Notes: a model not told the origin generated them from the letters alone. Shown: positions 7,303-16,363, counted from the first letter of the stretch. The stretch is 64,000 nucleotides of DNA from Bradyrhizobium sp. BRP22 (GCF_020194175.1 NZ_JADYVX010000012.1:62001-126000); one strand, 5' to 3'. Program-made: numbers and translations.

Positions 7303-9984
7303 ATGCAGGAGTTCATTGTTTTCGTCATTGCGGTTGTCGCATTTGCGTTTGCGCTGAAGGCAAGGAACGAGATGGCCGCACTGCGCACGCGGCTGGACGC
7401 CCTCGAAAGCGCGAACGCTGCGGCGGCACGGCCGGTGTCGCCACCGCCGCTCGCCCCGGAGCACGAACCTGAGCCGACGCTTGCGACCTCGCCGCCGGCC
7501 GCGGCTACGCCTCCGCCATTGCCGCCCGAGGCCCTCCAGCCGACGCCCGCCATAGCCGAGCAAGCAGCGGCGCCGGATACGCCAACCGGCGCACCACCAC
7601 CACCGCCGCCACCCGGCTTCGAGGAGACCATCGGCACCCGATGGGTGGTGTGGATCGGCGGCCTGACGCTGGCGCTCGGCGGCTTCTTCATGGTGCGCTA
7701 TTCGATCGAGGCCGGCCTGCTCGGTCCCGGCGTGCGCACCATGCTCGGCGGTCTGTTCGCGCTGGCGCTGCTCGCGGCCGGCGAATGGACGCGGCGCAAT
7801 GAAAGCATTTCCACGATCGCGCCACTGCCATCAGCCAATATTCCCGCAATCCTCACCGCCGCCGGAACGGCGGTGGCATTCGCGACGGTCTATGCGGCCT
7901 ATGCGCTCTACGACTTCCTTGCGCCCGCTACCGCCTTCGTGCTGCTCGGACTGGTCGCGCTTGGCACGCTTGCCGCGGCGCTGTTGCACGGGCCGGCGCT
8001 GGCCGGGCTCGGCGTCGTCGGCGCCTTCGCCACGCCGATCCTCGTATCATCCGAAAAGCCGGACTTCTGGGCGCTCTACATCTATCTTGCGATCGTCACC
8101 GCCGCATCCTTCGGCCTCGCGCGCATCCGGCTGTGGCGATGGCTTGCCGTTACCACGGTCGTGTTCGCGCTCCTCTGGACCTTCCCCTGCCTGCAATGCG
8201 GGCCGTCGATGATCGGGCCGCACGCCTTCCATGTCATCGCGGGATCCATCCTCGCCGCGCTATTGGTCGTCTGCGGCTTCATGTTCGGACCGGAGGCGGA
8301 GGGTGAACAGGTCGAGCCGATCTCGTCAGGCTCGCTGATCGCCTACCTGTTCGGCGCGCTGCTCATCGCACTGAACAGTTTTCACGCCGACCCGGCGCTG
8401 ATCAGCTTCGGCCTGCTGGTCGCCGGCAGCCTGTTCGTCGCCTGGCGGGCGCCGGCGGCTACCGCCGCGATCATCGCCGCCGCGCTGTTCGTGTTCGTCG
8501 TGTTCGCCGAATGGGCCGTGCGCGGCAATCCGGACATGCTGGTGCTGCCCGGCGGCCCCCTGCCCGGCATCGGGCCGAGCGCCACCGACGGCTCGGTCTC
8601 GCTGCACATGACCACGGCGGCGATCTTCGCAGCGATGTTCGGCGTGAGCGGCTTCCTCGCGCAGCGCCGTTTCACTGCAACTGCGATCACCGTGCAGTGG
8701 GCGGCGGTGGCCACCTTCACGCCGCTGGCGCTGCTGATCGCGCTCTATGCCCGCATCGCGCAGCTCGACCGTTCCATTCCGTTCGCGATTCTTGCGGTGC
8801 TGCTCGCCGCGGCCTTCGCAGCCGCGACCGAATTCCTGTCCAGGCGCGAGGACCGGCCGGGACTATCAGCTTCGATCGCGCTGTTTGCGACCGGCACGCT
8901 CGCCGCGCTGGCGCTCGCGCTCACCTTCGCGCTGGAAAAAGGCTGGCTCACGATCGCGCTGGCGCTGATGTCACTCGGCACCGCCTGGATATCGCTGCAG
9001 CGGCCAATTGCCTTCCTGCGCACGTTGAGCGCGATCCTCGCCGGAATCGTGGTGCTGCGCATCGGCTACGAGCCGCGGATCGTCGGCGATGCCGTCGGCA
9101 GCACACCGATCTTCAACTGGCTGTTGTGGGGCTACGGCATTCCCGCCGCTTCGTTCTGGACTGCCGGCATTTTCCTGCGCCGCAACGGCGACGACGCGCC
9201 GCTCCGCGCGGTGGAGTCGGCCGCGATCCTGTTCACGGTCCTGCTCGCCTTCATGGAGATCCGCCACGCCGTCAACCAGGGCGACGTCTACCGCAACAGC
9301 GCCGGCCTCACCGAGATCGCGCTGCAGGTCTGCACGGCGCTGGCGATGGCGATCGGACTGGAGCGCTTGCGAATCCGCACCGCCAGCATCGTGCACAACA
9401 TCGGCGCGGTGCTGCTGACAGTGTTCGCCGGTCTCGCCGCTATCTTCGGCCTGATGCTGCTGGAGACGCCGATCCTGTGGCCGATCAATGTCGGCGGCAG
9501 CTTCATCAACCTGCTCCTGCTCGGCTATGCCCTGCCCGCGGTGCTGGCACTGCTGTTGTCTTATGCGGTGGCGGAACGGCGTCCGGCCGCCTATGGCAAT
9601 ACGCTCGCGGCCGGTGCGCTGATCCTCGCACTCACCTATGTCAGCTTTGAAATCCGCCGGCTCTACCATGGCCCCGTGCTGTCGCACGGCCCGACCACGG
9701 GCGCCGAGCAATACACCTATTCGATCGCCTGGCTGACGTTCGGCGTCGTGCTGCTCGGGATCGGCATCGTCGTTGGCTCGCAGCGCGCGCGGATGGCTTC
9801 TGCCGCTGTCATCGCCCTGACCATCGTGAAGGCGTTCGTGGTCGACATGTCGCAGCTCACAGGCGTCTACCGCGCGCTGTCGTTCATGTGCCTCGGCGTC
9901 GTGCTGGTTGCGATCGGCTGGTTCTATCAGCGCATCCTGTTCCGGCGGCAGGCGGCGCCGCCGCCGGTCGCCAGCACGGGGTGA
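7303..9984 (+). CDS. DUF2339-family large multi-pass membrane protein
   Basis: 893 residues. An N-terminal membrane helix (about residues 3-20) leads into a short coiled coil (EMAALRTRLDALESANA), then a Pro-rich linker (about 45-105, with a run of prolines near 97). After GTRWVVWIGGLTLALGGFF come roughly two dozen hydrophobic segments filling the rest of the protein, the layout of DUF2339 proteins. Function is unknown; no catalytic motif is seen. The gene starts at an ATG without an obvious strong ribosome-binding site and ends 37 bp before the TetR gene. Long membrane proteins of this family are common in rhizobia and pseudomonads. Confidence 0.85.
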   Translation: MQEFIVFVIAVVAFAFALKARNEMAALRTRLDALESANAAAARPVSPPPLAPEHEPEPTLATSPPAAATPPPLPPEALQPTPAIAEQAAAPDTPTGAPPPPPPPGFEETIGTRWVVWIGGLTLALGGFFMVRYSIEAGLLGPGVRTMLGGLFALALLAAGEWTRRNESISTIAPLPSANIPAILTAAGTAVAFATVYAAYALYDFLAPATAFVLLGLVALGTLAAALLHGPALAGLGVVGAFATPILVSSEKPDFWALYIYLAIVTAASFGLARIRLWRWLAVTTVVFALLWTFPCLQCGPSMIGPHAFHVIAGSILAALLVVCGFMFGPEAEGEQVEPISSGSLIAYLFGALLIALNSFHADPALISFGLLVAGSLFVAWRAPAATAAIIAAALFVFVVFAEWAVRGNPDMLVLPGGPLPGIGPSATDGSVSLHMTTAAIFAAMFGVSGFLAQRRFTATAITVQWAAVATFTPLALLIALYARIAQLDRSIPFAILAVLLAAAFAAATEFLSRREDRPGLSASIALFATGTLAALALALTFALEKGWLTIALALMSLGTAWISLQRPIAFLRTLSAILAGIVVLRIGYEPRIVGDAVGSTPIFNWLLWGYGIPAASFWTAGIFLRRNGDDAPLRAVESAAILFTVLLAFMEIRHAVNQGDVYRNSAGLTEIALQVCTALAMAIGLERLRIRTASIVHNIGAVLLTVFAGLAAIFGLMLLETPILWPINVGGSFINLLLLGYALPAVLALLLSYAVAERRPAAYGNTLAAGALILALTYVSFEIRRLYHGPVLSHGPTTGAEQYTYSIAWLTFGVVLLGIGIVVGSQRARMASAAVIALTIVKAFVVDMSQLTGVYRALSFMCLGVVLVAIGWFYQRILFRRQAAPPPVASTG

Positions 9985-10021
9985 GCTTGGCGAAGCCTCT
10001 GCCAACGCGTAGATAGACGGC

Positions 10022-10594
10022 ATGGCAAGACCGCGCAGTTTCGATCCCGACGAAGTGCTGGACCTCGCGCGCGACGTGTTCTGGCGGAAGGGTTTTCAAG
10101 GCACCTCGCTCGACGACATCACCACGGCGACAGGCCTGACGAAGCCGAGCCTCTATGCCGCCTTCGGCGACAAGAACGCGCTGTTCCTGAAGGTGCTCGA
10201 CCGCTACCACGCCTATATCGTTGCGAAGGCCGAGCAGGTCGTCAATGACGGGCCCTCCGCGCGCGAGGCGATCCAGCGTTGGCTGACCGGCTTCGTGCCC
10301 CGTTGTTCCGGCGTCAAGGGCAGCCGGGGCTGCCTCTCGGTCAACACCGCCGTCGATGGCGTGGCCGAGACGGAGGTGCGGAAACGGATTCAGGCCTTCA
10401 ACGGCAAGCTCGAGCAACTGCTGCGCGATCGCCTACGCGCCGACCGTACCCAGTTCGCTGACGATTTCGATCCCGACGCGGTCGCGCATACGATCATCGC
10501 GATCTATCAGGGGCTGATGGTGCTGGCAAAGGACGCCCCCGATGCGGCGCGCGTCCGCGCCACGCTCGACCAGACGATGAAGCTGCTTTCTTGA
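10022..10594 (+). CDS. TetR/AcrR-family transcriptional repressor
   Basis: 190 residues. The N-terminal HTH is clear: FDPDEVLDLARDVFWRKGFQ, then TSLDDITTATGLTKPSLYAAFGDK (about residues 28-51). The C-terminal part includes SRGCLSVNTAVD, typical of the subgroup that controls oxidoreductase or efflux genes. It is followed at once by a perfect inverted repeat over the promoter of the MDR oxidoreductase at 10646. The likely role is repression of that gene, with release by an unknown small electrophile or substrate. The TGA stop overlaps the putative -35 hexamer of the downstream promoter. Confidence 0.92.
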   Translation: MARPRSFDPDEVLDLARDVFWRKGFQGTSLDDITTATGLTKPSLYAAFGDKNALFLKVLDRYHAYIVAKAEQVVNDGPSAREAIQRWLTGFVPRCSGVKGSRGCLSVNTAVDGVAETEVRKRIQAFNGKLEQLLRDRLRADRTQFADDFDPDAVAHTIIAIYQGLMVLAKDAPDAARVRATLDQTMKLLS

Positions 10595-10630
10595 CAGCGT
10601 CTCCACAATTATATACTATGTAGTATATAA
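10591..10630 (+). promoter_or_regulatory. Promoter with overlapping TetR-type operator
   Basis: TTGACA at 10591-10596 is a perfect -35 and overlaps the TetR stop codon. TATACT at 10612-10617 (15-bp spacing), or TACTAT at 10614-10619 (17-bp spacing), can serve as -10. A perfect inverted repeat with 10-bp arms TTATATACTA and TAGTATATAA, separated by TG, spans 10609-10630 and covers the -10. AGGAGG follows at 10634-10639, just before the ATG at 10646. Binding of the adjacent TetR protein here would block the promoter. Confidence 0.8.
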
Positions 10631-10645
10631 CTAGGAGGCGCTGCC

Positions 10646-11620
10646 ATGAAGGCGATCCAGATCGAGGCGTTCGGCAACCCGGCCGAAGTCATGAAACTCG
10701 TTGACGTTCCCGATGTCGGCGCGCCCGCCGCTGGCGAAGTCGTGATCGCGCTGGAGGCCTCGCCGATCAACATGAGCGACCTCCTGATGATCTCGGGCCG
10801 CTACGGCTATCGGCCGAAGCTGCCGAGCATCGTGGGAACGGAAGGTGTCGGCCGGGTCCTGGCAGTCGGTGATGGCGTCACGCATCTGAAGCAAGGCGAC
10901 CGTACGCTCATCCCCTATCCCTCGCCGGCCTGGGTCGAGCGCATCAAGGCCGATGCCGGCCGGTTGCGGGCGCTGCCCGACGGCGACCCGCTGCAACTGG
11001 CGATGCTCGGCATCAATCCCGCAACGGCATACCTGCTGCTGACCGATTTCGTCACGCTGCCTCCTGGCGCCTGGGTGATCCAGAACGCGGCCAATTCCGG
11101 CGTCGGCCGTGCACTGATCGGAATCGCGAAGTCGCTTGGGCTGAAGACCGTCAATGTCGTCCGCCGCGACGACGTCGTGGCCGACCTCCAGGCGAGCGGT
11201 GGCGACATCGTGCTGGTCGACGGACCGGATCTCAACAAGCGCGTCGCCACCGAGACCGGAGGCGCGCCGATCGCGCTCGCCATCGATGGCGTCGCCGACA
11301 CCGCGACGATGAACCTGCTGACGTGCCTGGCGCCCAAGGGCGTGCTGGTATTCTACAGCGCGATCAGCGGTAAACCGTTCGTCGGCCCGGCGCAGCCTTT
11401 CATCTTCCGCGACATCGCGATGCGCGGCTTCTGGCTCGCCAACTGGTTCAACAGCGCGACCGCCGAGCAGGTCGCCGCGATGTATGAACGCCTTGCGCCG
11501 CTGGTGGCTTCCGGCGCCATCACCGCGCCGGTAGCGGGCACCTACCGTTTCTCGCAAATCCCCGAAGCGGTGGCGGTGGCGCAGAAGAACCGCGGCAAGG
11601 CGATCTTCATCCCGGGCTGA
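10646..11620 (+). CDS. MDR-family (zinc-type alcohol dehydrogenase-like) NAD(P)H oxidoreductase
   Basis: 324 residues of the medium-chain dehydrogenase/reductase superfamily, closest in appearance to 2-enoyl thioester reductase/quinone reductase types. It starts MKAIQIEAFGNPAEVMKLV, has the substrate-pocket INMSDLLMISGRYG, and a nucleotide-binding segment NAANSGVGRALIGIAKSLGL in place of a classical zinc-ADH motif. Structural-zinc cysteines are absent, so it is probably zinc-independent. Substrate unknown. A strong AGGAGG lies 6 bases before ATG. Control by the upstream TetR protein is strongly suggested by the operator. Confidence 0.85.
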   Translation: MKAIQIEAFGNPAEVMKLVDVPDVGAPAAGEVVIALEASPINMSDLLMISGRYGYRPKLPSIVGTEGVGRVLAVGDGVTHLKQGDRTLIPYPSPAWVERIKADAGRLRALPDGDPLQLAMLGINPATAYLLLTDFVTLPPGAWVIQNAANSGVGRALIGIAKSLGLKTVNVVRRDDVVADLQASGGDIVLVDGPDLNKRVATETGGAPIALAIDGVADTATMNLLTCLAPKGVLVFYSAISGKPFVGPAQPFIFRDIAMRGFWLANWFNSATAEQVAAMYERLAPLVASGAITAPVAGTYRFSQIPEAVAVAQKNRGKAIFIPG

Positions 11621-11673
11621 GCGGCGGCGGCGGGGATAAATCGGCAGGTGCCGATCGGGCCACGTGACCCGCG

Positions 11674-11696
11674 AGCCCGCCCCCGGGGGCGTGGCT
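11674..11696. terminator. GC-rich hairpin in the gap after the oxidoreductase
   Basis: An imperfect inverted repeat AGCCCGCCCC / GGGGCGTGGCT with one bulge, about 55 bp after the stop and without a T-run. The rest of the 231-bp gap (11621-11851) shows only the GAGGGGA ribosome-binding site of the next gene. Weak call. Confidence 0.3.
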
Positions 11697-11851
11697 CCGA
11701 CATCACGTCTCCGTGACATGATCCTGTGCATGACGAAGTGTCGCGTCGCCTCACGCCATTGGCACTGGACCGGGGCAGACATTTTCTCGACATAGTGTGA
11801 GCTTCAAAGAGCGATATTGCAGCGACCGACCATTTTAGCGAGGGGAGCGTT

Positions 11852-12385
11852 TTGCACCGAGACATTGCGGGAGCGCTCGCGCGGCTGGCGAGCCTGGCGA
11901 TCATCTGCGCAACACTTGCGATCCAGCCTGCGGCAGCGCAGACGATGGCCGCGACATGTCCGTCGCAGCCCGGCGCCCGAGGCACGCAGATCCTGCTCTG
12001 CCGCGACGGCCTGACCGTCGTCGCCGAGGAAGGCGCGAAGTTCACGCTGCAGGGCCACGATGGCAGCGCCACGTCGGTCGACCTCCAGAGCAAGGCGTTG
12101 CTGCTGGATGCGCCGAGGCAGCCGGGCAAGAATCGCTTTCGCGTCAATACCCCGCAAGCGATTGCCGCCGTGCGCGGGACCAAATGGGCGGTCGATGTGC
12201 AGGAGGCGAGGACATCGGTGCTGGTGCTGCAGGGCCGGGTCGCGGTGCGACGGCCGCGCGGCGGAAACCAGGTGGTGCTTGGTCCGGGCGAAGGCGTCGA
12301 CGTTGATCCGGGAAACGAGCCGCTGGTGGTCAAGCGCTGGGGGCAGCCACGCGTCGATGCGCTGCTCGCGCGCCTCGGACAATGA
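11852..12385 (+). CDS. FecR-domain exported protein paired with a CHASE2 cyclase
   Basis: 177 residues with an N-terminal signal peptide ending AAAQ (about residues 20-30). The mature protein carries a FecR-type beta-rich domain: VNTPQAIAAVRGTKWAVDV followed by TSVLVLQGRVAVRR and LGPGEGVDVD. The TTG start is supported by a GAGGGGA ribosome-binding site a few bases upstream. Classical FecR proteins are membrane anti-sigma regulators; this one has no cytoplasmic tail and no FecI or TonB-receptor neighbour. It ends 6 bp before the CHASE2/cyclase gene, suggesting a periplasmic partner or sensor for that enzyme. Confidence 0.85.
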   Translation: MHRDIAGALARLASLAIICATLAIQPAAAQTMAATCPSQPGARGTQILLCRDGLTVVAEEGAKFTLQGHDGSATSVDLQSKALLLDAPRQPGKNRFRVNTPQAIAAVRGTKWAVDVQEARTSVLVLQGRVAVRRPRGGNQVVLGPGEGVDVDPGNEPLVVKRWGQPRVDALLARLGQ

Positions 12386-12391
12386 TCGCTG

Positions 12392-14290
12392 GTGAGCGGC
12401 CGGATCCCTCAAACGTCAATCGCGCTTCTGCTCTCCTTGGTCTGGGCGGCCGCGCTGGGCGTCGGCTACTGGAACGGCGACGTTCAATTCCTCGATCGCG
12501 CCGAAGGCGCGCTGACCGACTTGCGCCTGCTGGCGCGCGGCGAGCGCGCAGCGCCGGACTTCGTCACGATCGTTGCCATCGATGATGACACGGTCGCCAA
12601 GCGGGGCGGCTATCCGCTGCCGCGCGCCGACCTCGCCGCGATCATCGAGACGATCGCCCGCCATGAACCGCGCGCGATCGCGGTCGACCTGCTGCTGCTC
12701 GACCATGGCAAGGACGGCGGCGATACGGCGCTGGCCCAAGCGCTCGGAAAGCGCCCCTCCGCCATTGCAGCGGCCGCCGTGTTTCCCGATGCGATCCAGA
12801 TCCTCGAGGCGGACGACAAGAGCCCGCTTGCGCGGTTGCCGCGGGCCGAGAAATTCCTGCGACCCCTTCCCCTGTTCGCGGAACATGCGGCGGTTGGCGT
12901 TGTCAACCTGACCACGGACAAGTCGGGCACGCCGCGCGGCATCCCCTTGCTGGTCCGCACCAGCGACAAGGTCGAGTTGTCGTTTCCGCTGCGCGTCGCC
13001 GCGCTTGCCGCCGGCAGCGATCCGGTGATCGAGGCGGACGGCGTGCGCCTTGCCGGCCGCAACATCCCGACCGACATCGATCATGTGCTTCCCCTCGCCT
13101 ATTACGGCGCGCGCGGCACGGTGCCGACCGTGAGTGCCGCGTCGGTGTTGGACGGTGACGTCGCACAAGCGGCGATCCGCGACCGCATCGTCGTCATCGG
13201 TGTGACCGTGACGGGTGGCGGCGACGTGTTTCCGACGCCGTTCGATCCGGTGATGCCCGGCGTCGAGATCATCGCGACCGCGATCGATCATCTGATGACC
13301 GGCGGCGGCATCCTGCGCGATCGTTCGACACGCCTGATGGACGCGATGACGACGGTGGCGCTGACACTCGCGATCGTTGGCCTTTTGGCATGGCGGCGCA
13401 GCGCGGCCGGCCTGCTCTCGATCGCGGCGCTGGTGGCGATCTGGGCCGTCGCCAATTACATCGCGTTTTCGCGCGGCATCTGGCTCAGCGCCGCATTGCC
13501 GATCGCGGCCGCAGCGCCGCCCGCAATCCTGTTTGGCTCGATCCAGCTTTGGCTGAACCGCAGGCAGGCGCAGTACCTTGCAGTGAAAAACCAATTGCTG
13601 CAGCAATTCCAGGCGCCGGCGCTCAACAAATGGCTGACCGGCAATCCGGCGTTCCTGCTCGAGCCGCGGCACCAGAATGCCGCGGTGATCTTCATCGACC
13701 TCTCGGGCTTCACGGCATTGAGCGAGACGCTCGATATCGACGCGGGCCTGGCGCTGTTGAAGGATTTTCACACGCTCGTCGACGACGAGGTCGAGTCGCA
13801 CAACGGGATCATCACGAGTTTCCTCGGCGACGGCGCCATGATCCTGTTCGGCCTACCGGAAGCGGCCGGCGACGATGCCCGCAGGGCCGCGCATTGCTCG
13901 GTCACGCTCTGCAACCGCGCCGCGCAATGGATCGATTCGTTGCCGGCTACCGTCGCGCCACGGATTGGCTTCAAGGTGGGAGCGCATTACGGCCCGATCG
14001 TCGCCTCGCGGCTTGGCGGCCGCTATCAGCACATCACTGCGACCGGCGATACGGTGAACGTGGCAAGCCGTCTGATGGAAGTTGCGGCCAAGTATGGCGC
14101 GGCACTCGCGCTGAGCGACGACCTGCTGCAGCGCGCCGGCCCCGCATCCGCACTGTTCGAGAGCGGCACGCTCAGCGGCCCCAGCGAGACGCGCATCCGC
14201 GGCCGCACCGGCCTGCTCTCGGTCTGGCTATGGCGCAACGACTCCCGCGGCAGCTTTAATCCACCGATTCCGCAATCAGGCGGATTCTGA
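12392..14290 (+). CDS. CHASE2-domain adenylate/guanylate cyclase
   Basis: 632 residues: a signal-anchor helix (about 10-26), an extracytoplasmic CHASE2 sensor domain (about 30-300, with VAIDDDTV and AIAVDLLLLD typical of its start), three membrane helices (about 307-385), a linker, and a class III cyclase domain (about 425-615). The two metal-binding aspartates are in IFIDLSGFTAL and SFLGDGAMI; the transition-state Asn/Arg pair is in GDTVNVASRLME. Product (cAMP or cGMP) is not certain from sequence. The GTG start lies 6 bp after the fecR-like stop, so the pair is probably co-translated. The 3' end overlaps the convergent DUF6894 gene by 35 bp. Confidence 0.93.
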   Translation: MSGRIPQTSIALLLSLVWAAALGVGYWNGDVQFLDRAEGALTDLRLLARGERAAPDFVTIVAIDDDTVAKRGGYPLPRADLAAIIETIARHEPRAIAVDLLLLDHGKDGGDTALAQALGKRPSAIAAAAVFPDAIQILEADDKSPLARLPRAEKFLRPLPLFAEHAAVGVVNLTTDKSGTPRGIPLLVRTSDKVELSFPLRVAALAAGSDPVIEADGVRLAGRNIPTDIDHVLPLAYYGARGTVPTVSAASVLDGDVAQAAIRDRIVVIGVTVTGGGDVFPTPFDPVMPGVEIIATAIDHLMTGGGILRDRSTRLMDAMTTVALTLAIVGLLAWRRSAAGLLSIAALVAIWAVANYIAFSRGIWLSAALPIAAAAPPAILFGSIQLWLNRRQAQYLAVKNQLLQQFQAPALNKWLTGNPAFLLEPRHQNAAVIFIDLSGFTALSETLDIDAGLALLKDFHTLVDDEVESHNGIITSFLGDGAMILFGLPEAAGDDARRAAHCSVTLCNRAAQWIDSLPATVAPRIGFKVGAHYGPIVASRLGGRYQHITATGDTVNVASRLMEVAAKYGAALALSDDLLQRAGPASALFESGTLSGPSETRIRGRTGLLSVWLWRNDSRGSFNPPIPQSGGF

Positions 14291-14489
14291 ACACGGGCTT
14301 CTTGCTCTCGTCGATCAATTCCATCTGCCACTCGGCGTCCTGCTTGAGGCTGCGCGCGATGCTGCCGAGAAGATTGCCGCTGACCTTAGTCATCTCGGCC
14401 CAGGCGGCCTCACGGCTTTCGAATTCGGATCCCTGATCGGACGCGCCCGCAAAGCGACCGTGGCTGATCCTGAAGAAATATTGCGGCAT
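14256..14489 (-). CDS. DUF6894-like small protein, 77 aa
   Basis: It starts MPQYFFRISHGRF, the hallmark of the short rhizobial DUF6894 family (P-x-Y-F-F-x-I-x-x-G), followed by a helical segment EAAWAEMTKVSGNLLG and a C-terminal strand pair. Function unknown; the family is abundant in Bradyrhizobium. The ATG at 14489 matches the conserved N-terminus, while an upstream extension would not. Its last 35 bp overlap the end of the convergent cyclase gene, so both ends are coding on opposite strands. Confidence 0.75.
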   Translation of the reverse strand: MPQYFFRISHGRFAGASDQGSEFESREAAWAEMTKVSGNLLGSIARSLKQDAEWQMELIDESKKPVFRIRLIAESVD

Positions 14490-14637
14490 GAGGAACTCAG
14501 TTGTTGGCCCACCCCCGGCCGTCTCCAGATTAGATAGGAGGGCAGTCGCTACCAAGCCATGAATTCGCGAACCCGTAGCACTACGGGTCTTCGCTGCCGC
14601 CGCGATCAGATGAAGTCGGCGGGACCGACGATCTCGA

Positions 14638-15237
14638 TTACTCGGTCGAACGGCGCAATTCCGCCGCGCCTTCCGGCTGCGTCGGTTCGGCCCTGGTTTC
14701 GGGCTTCACCGCGTCGAGCTTGGTGCGCTCGACCGGCGGCGTCTCGACGCGCGCGGACACTTCGGTGCGGGCGGCGTCGGCCGAGCGGGTCGCTTCCGAG
14801 GCACGCAGCGAGCGCGGCCGCGCCACCGAGCGCGCCAGCAGCATCTGCTTGACGCCCTGATGACGGAAGTCGCAATAGGCAAAGCCCATGCCCGACACCG
14901 AGCCACGGAACGAGCGGTCGTCGCGCTTGTCGAGGTTGAAGCAGGGCTCGAACGGAAGCCCCTTCAGCGAGGCACAGACGGCCTGGCCGCGAACCTGCAG
15001 GGTGTTGCCCGGCAGCCTGACATGGCGAATCGGACCGGAGCCGGAGAACTGGATCGAGCCGGCGGCGCCCATGTCATCGAGGATACGGCCCGCGCCGCGG
15101 GTGCCGTCAAAACAGGTGAAGGCGAATACTTTGCCGGCGACGAATCGCCTGGCCTCTTCGGCGTTCATCATCCCGGCCAGCGCGGGCACGACCGTCGCCG
15201 CGGCCATGACCGTCCCCAATAGCAGACGCGCAAGCAT
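14638..15237 (-). CDS. Hypothetical exported protein with Cys pairs
   Basis: 199 residues. A signal peptide (MLARLLLGTVMAAATVVPALA) precedes a mature domain with four cysteines (FTCFDGT, AVCASL, EPCFNL, AYCDF) that could form two disulfides in the periplasm, and a C-terminal Arg/Glu/Pro-rich tail from about residue 135. I recognise no named domain. Start at 15237 is chosen because GGAG lies 8 bases before this ATG; a GTG four codons upstream is possible. The spacer to acuI (15238-15341) and the 148-bp spacer to DUF6894 contain nothing else recognised. Confidence 0.68.
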   Translation of the reverse strand: MLARLLLGTVMAAATVVPALAGMMNAEEARRFVAGKVFAFTCFDGTRGAGRILDDMGAAGSIQFSGSGPIRHVRLPGNTLQVRGQAVCASLKGLPFEPCFNLDKRDDRSFRGSVSGMGFAYCDFRHQGVKQMLLARSVARPRSLRASEATRSADAARTEVSARVETPPVERTKLDAVKPETRAEPTQPEGAAELRRSTE

Positions 15238-15341
15238 GAGCCACTCCACTTACCCAGCGCGGGCACCCCGCCTTTACCCGCTGCTTACCATATCAACCAA
15301 GGCAACATTGGAGCAGCTTGGTTGGTAAATTCTGAACGCCG

Positions 15342-16328
15342 TCAGACTATTTTTACCACGATACGGCCGCGGACCTCGCCCGCGAGGATTTTCGGGCCAT
15401 AGGAGATCACTTCGTTCAGGCTGATTTCGTGAGTGATATCAGCGAGTTTGGCCTTGTCCAAATCGCTGGCGAGGCGGCTCCAGGCGCGCTTGCGACGCTC
15501 AATCGGGCACATCACCGAATCGATGCCAATAAGGCACACTCCGCGCAAAATGAACGGAGCAACCGAGGACGGCAGGTCCATGCCGGCCGCAAGCCCGCAC
15601 CCGGCGATGGCGCCGCCGTACTTCGTCATGGAGAGGATGTTGGCGAGCGTGGTCGAGCCGACGCTGTCGACGCCGCCGGCCCAGCGTTCCTTGCCCAGCG
15701 GCTTGACGGGGCCGGTGAGCTCATCGCGGTCGATCACCTCCGCAGCGCCGAGACGCTTGAGGTAGTCCGCCTCCGATTGGCGGCCGGTGGAGGCGATCAC
15801 GTGATAGCCGAGCTTCGACAGCACGGCTGTCGCAACCGAGCCGACCCCGCCGGCAGCCCCGGTCACCACGATCGGGCCGCTCCTGGGCACAATCCCGTGG
15901 TCCTCCAGCGCCAACACCGAGAGCATCGCGGTATAGCCGGCGGTGCCGATCGCCATCGCATCGCGCGCCGAGATCGCGTCGGGCAGGCGTACCAGCCAGT
16001 CACCCTTGACGCGCGCCTTCTCGGCATAGGCGCCGAGATGGGTCTCGCCCATGCCCCAGCCGTTGCAGACAACCTTGTCGCCGGCCTTCCAGTCGGGATG
16101 AGTGGATTGCTCGACGGTGCCGGCGAAATCGACGCCGGCGATCATCGGGAAGCGCCGCACCACCGGCGCCTTGCCGGTCAGCGCCAGACCGTCCTTGTAG
16201 TTCAGCGTCGACCATTCGACGCGGACGGTGACGTCGCCATCCATCAATTCCGCGTCGTCGAATTGCGTGAGCGTGGCGGTCGTCCCCTTGTCCGCCTTGT
16301 CGATCCTTATCGCCTTGAACGTTGCCAC
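15342..16328 (-). CDS. acuI: Acrylyl-CoA reductase/YhdH-type quinone oxidoreductase
   Basis: 328 residues of the MDR superfamily, YhdH/YhfP subgroup, whose characterised member AcuI reduces acryloyl-CoA to propionyl-CoA with NADPH. Features: starts (V)ATFKAIRIDKADKG; EWSTLNYKDGLALTGKAPVVRRFP for the catalytic pocket; the NADPH motif VTGAAGGVGSVATAVLSKLGY; and IDSVMCP near the end. GTG 16328 is preceded by GGAGGG at good spacing. Reading further upstream adds an artificial peptide (MDGRVKPGHDG...) encoded by a palindromic repeat, so longer annotations are probably wrong. Confidence 0.9.
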   Translation of the reverse strand: MATFKAIRIDKADKGTTATLTQFDDAELMDGDVTVRVEWSTLNYKDGLALTGKAPVVRRFPMIAGVDFAGTVEQSTHPDWKAGDKVVCNGWGMGETHLGAYAEKARVKGDWLVRLPDAISARDAMAIGTAGYTAMLSVLALEDHGIVPRSGPIVVTGAAGGVGSVATAVLSKLGYHVIASTGRQSEADYLKRLGAAEVIDRDELTGPVKPLGKERWAGGVDSVGSTTLANILSMTKYGGAIAGCGLAAGMDLPSSVAPFILRGVCLIGIDSVMCPIERRKRAWSRLASDLDKAKLADITHEISLNEVISYGPKILAGEVRGRIVVKIV

Positions 16329-16363
16329 GATGGACCCTCCCGTACTTGCGTTGATCTCTCGCC

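Noticed and set aside
8971..10023. 350-residue minus-strand open frame
   Set aside because: Shadow of the DUF2339 gene; rich in Arg, Gln and His with no motifs.
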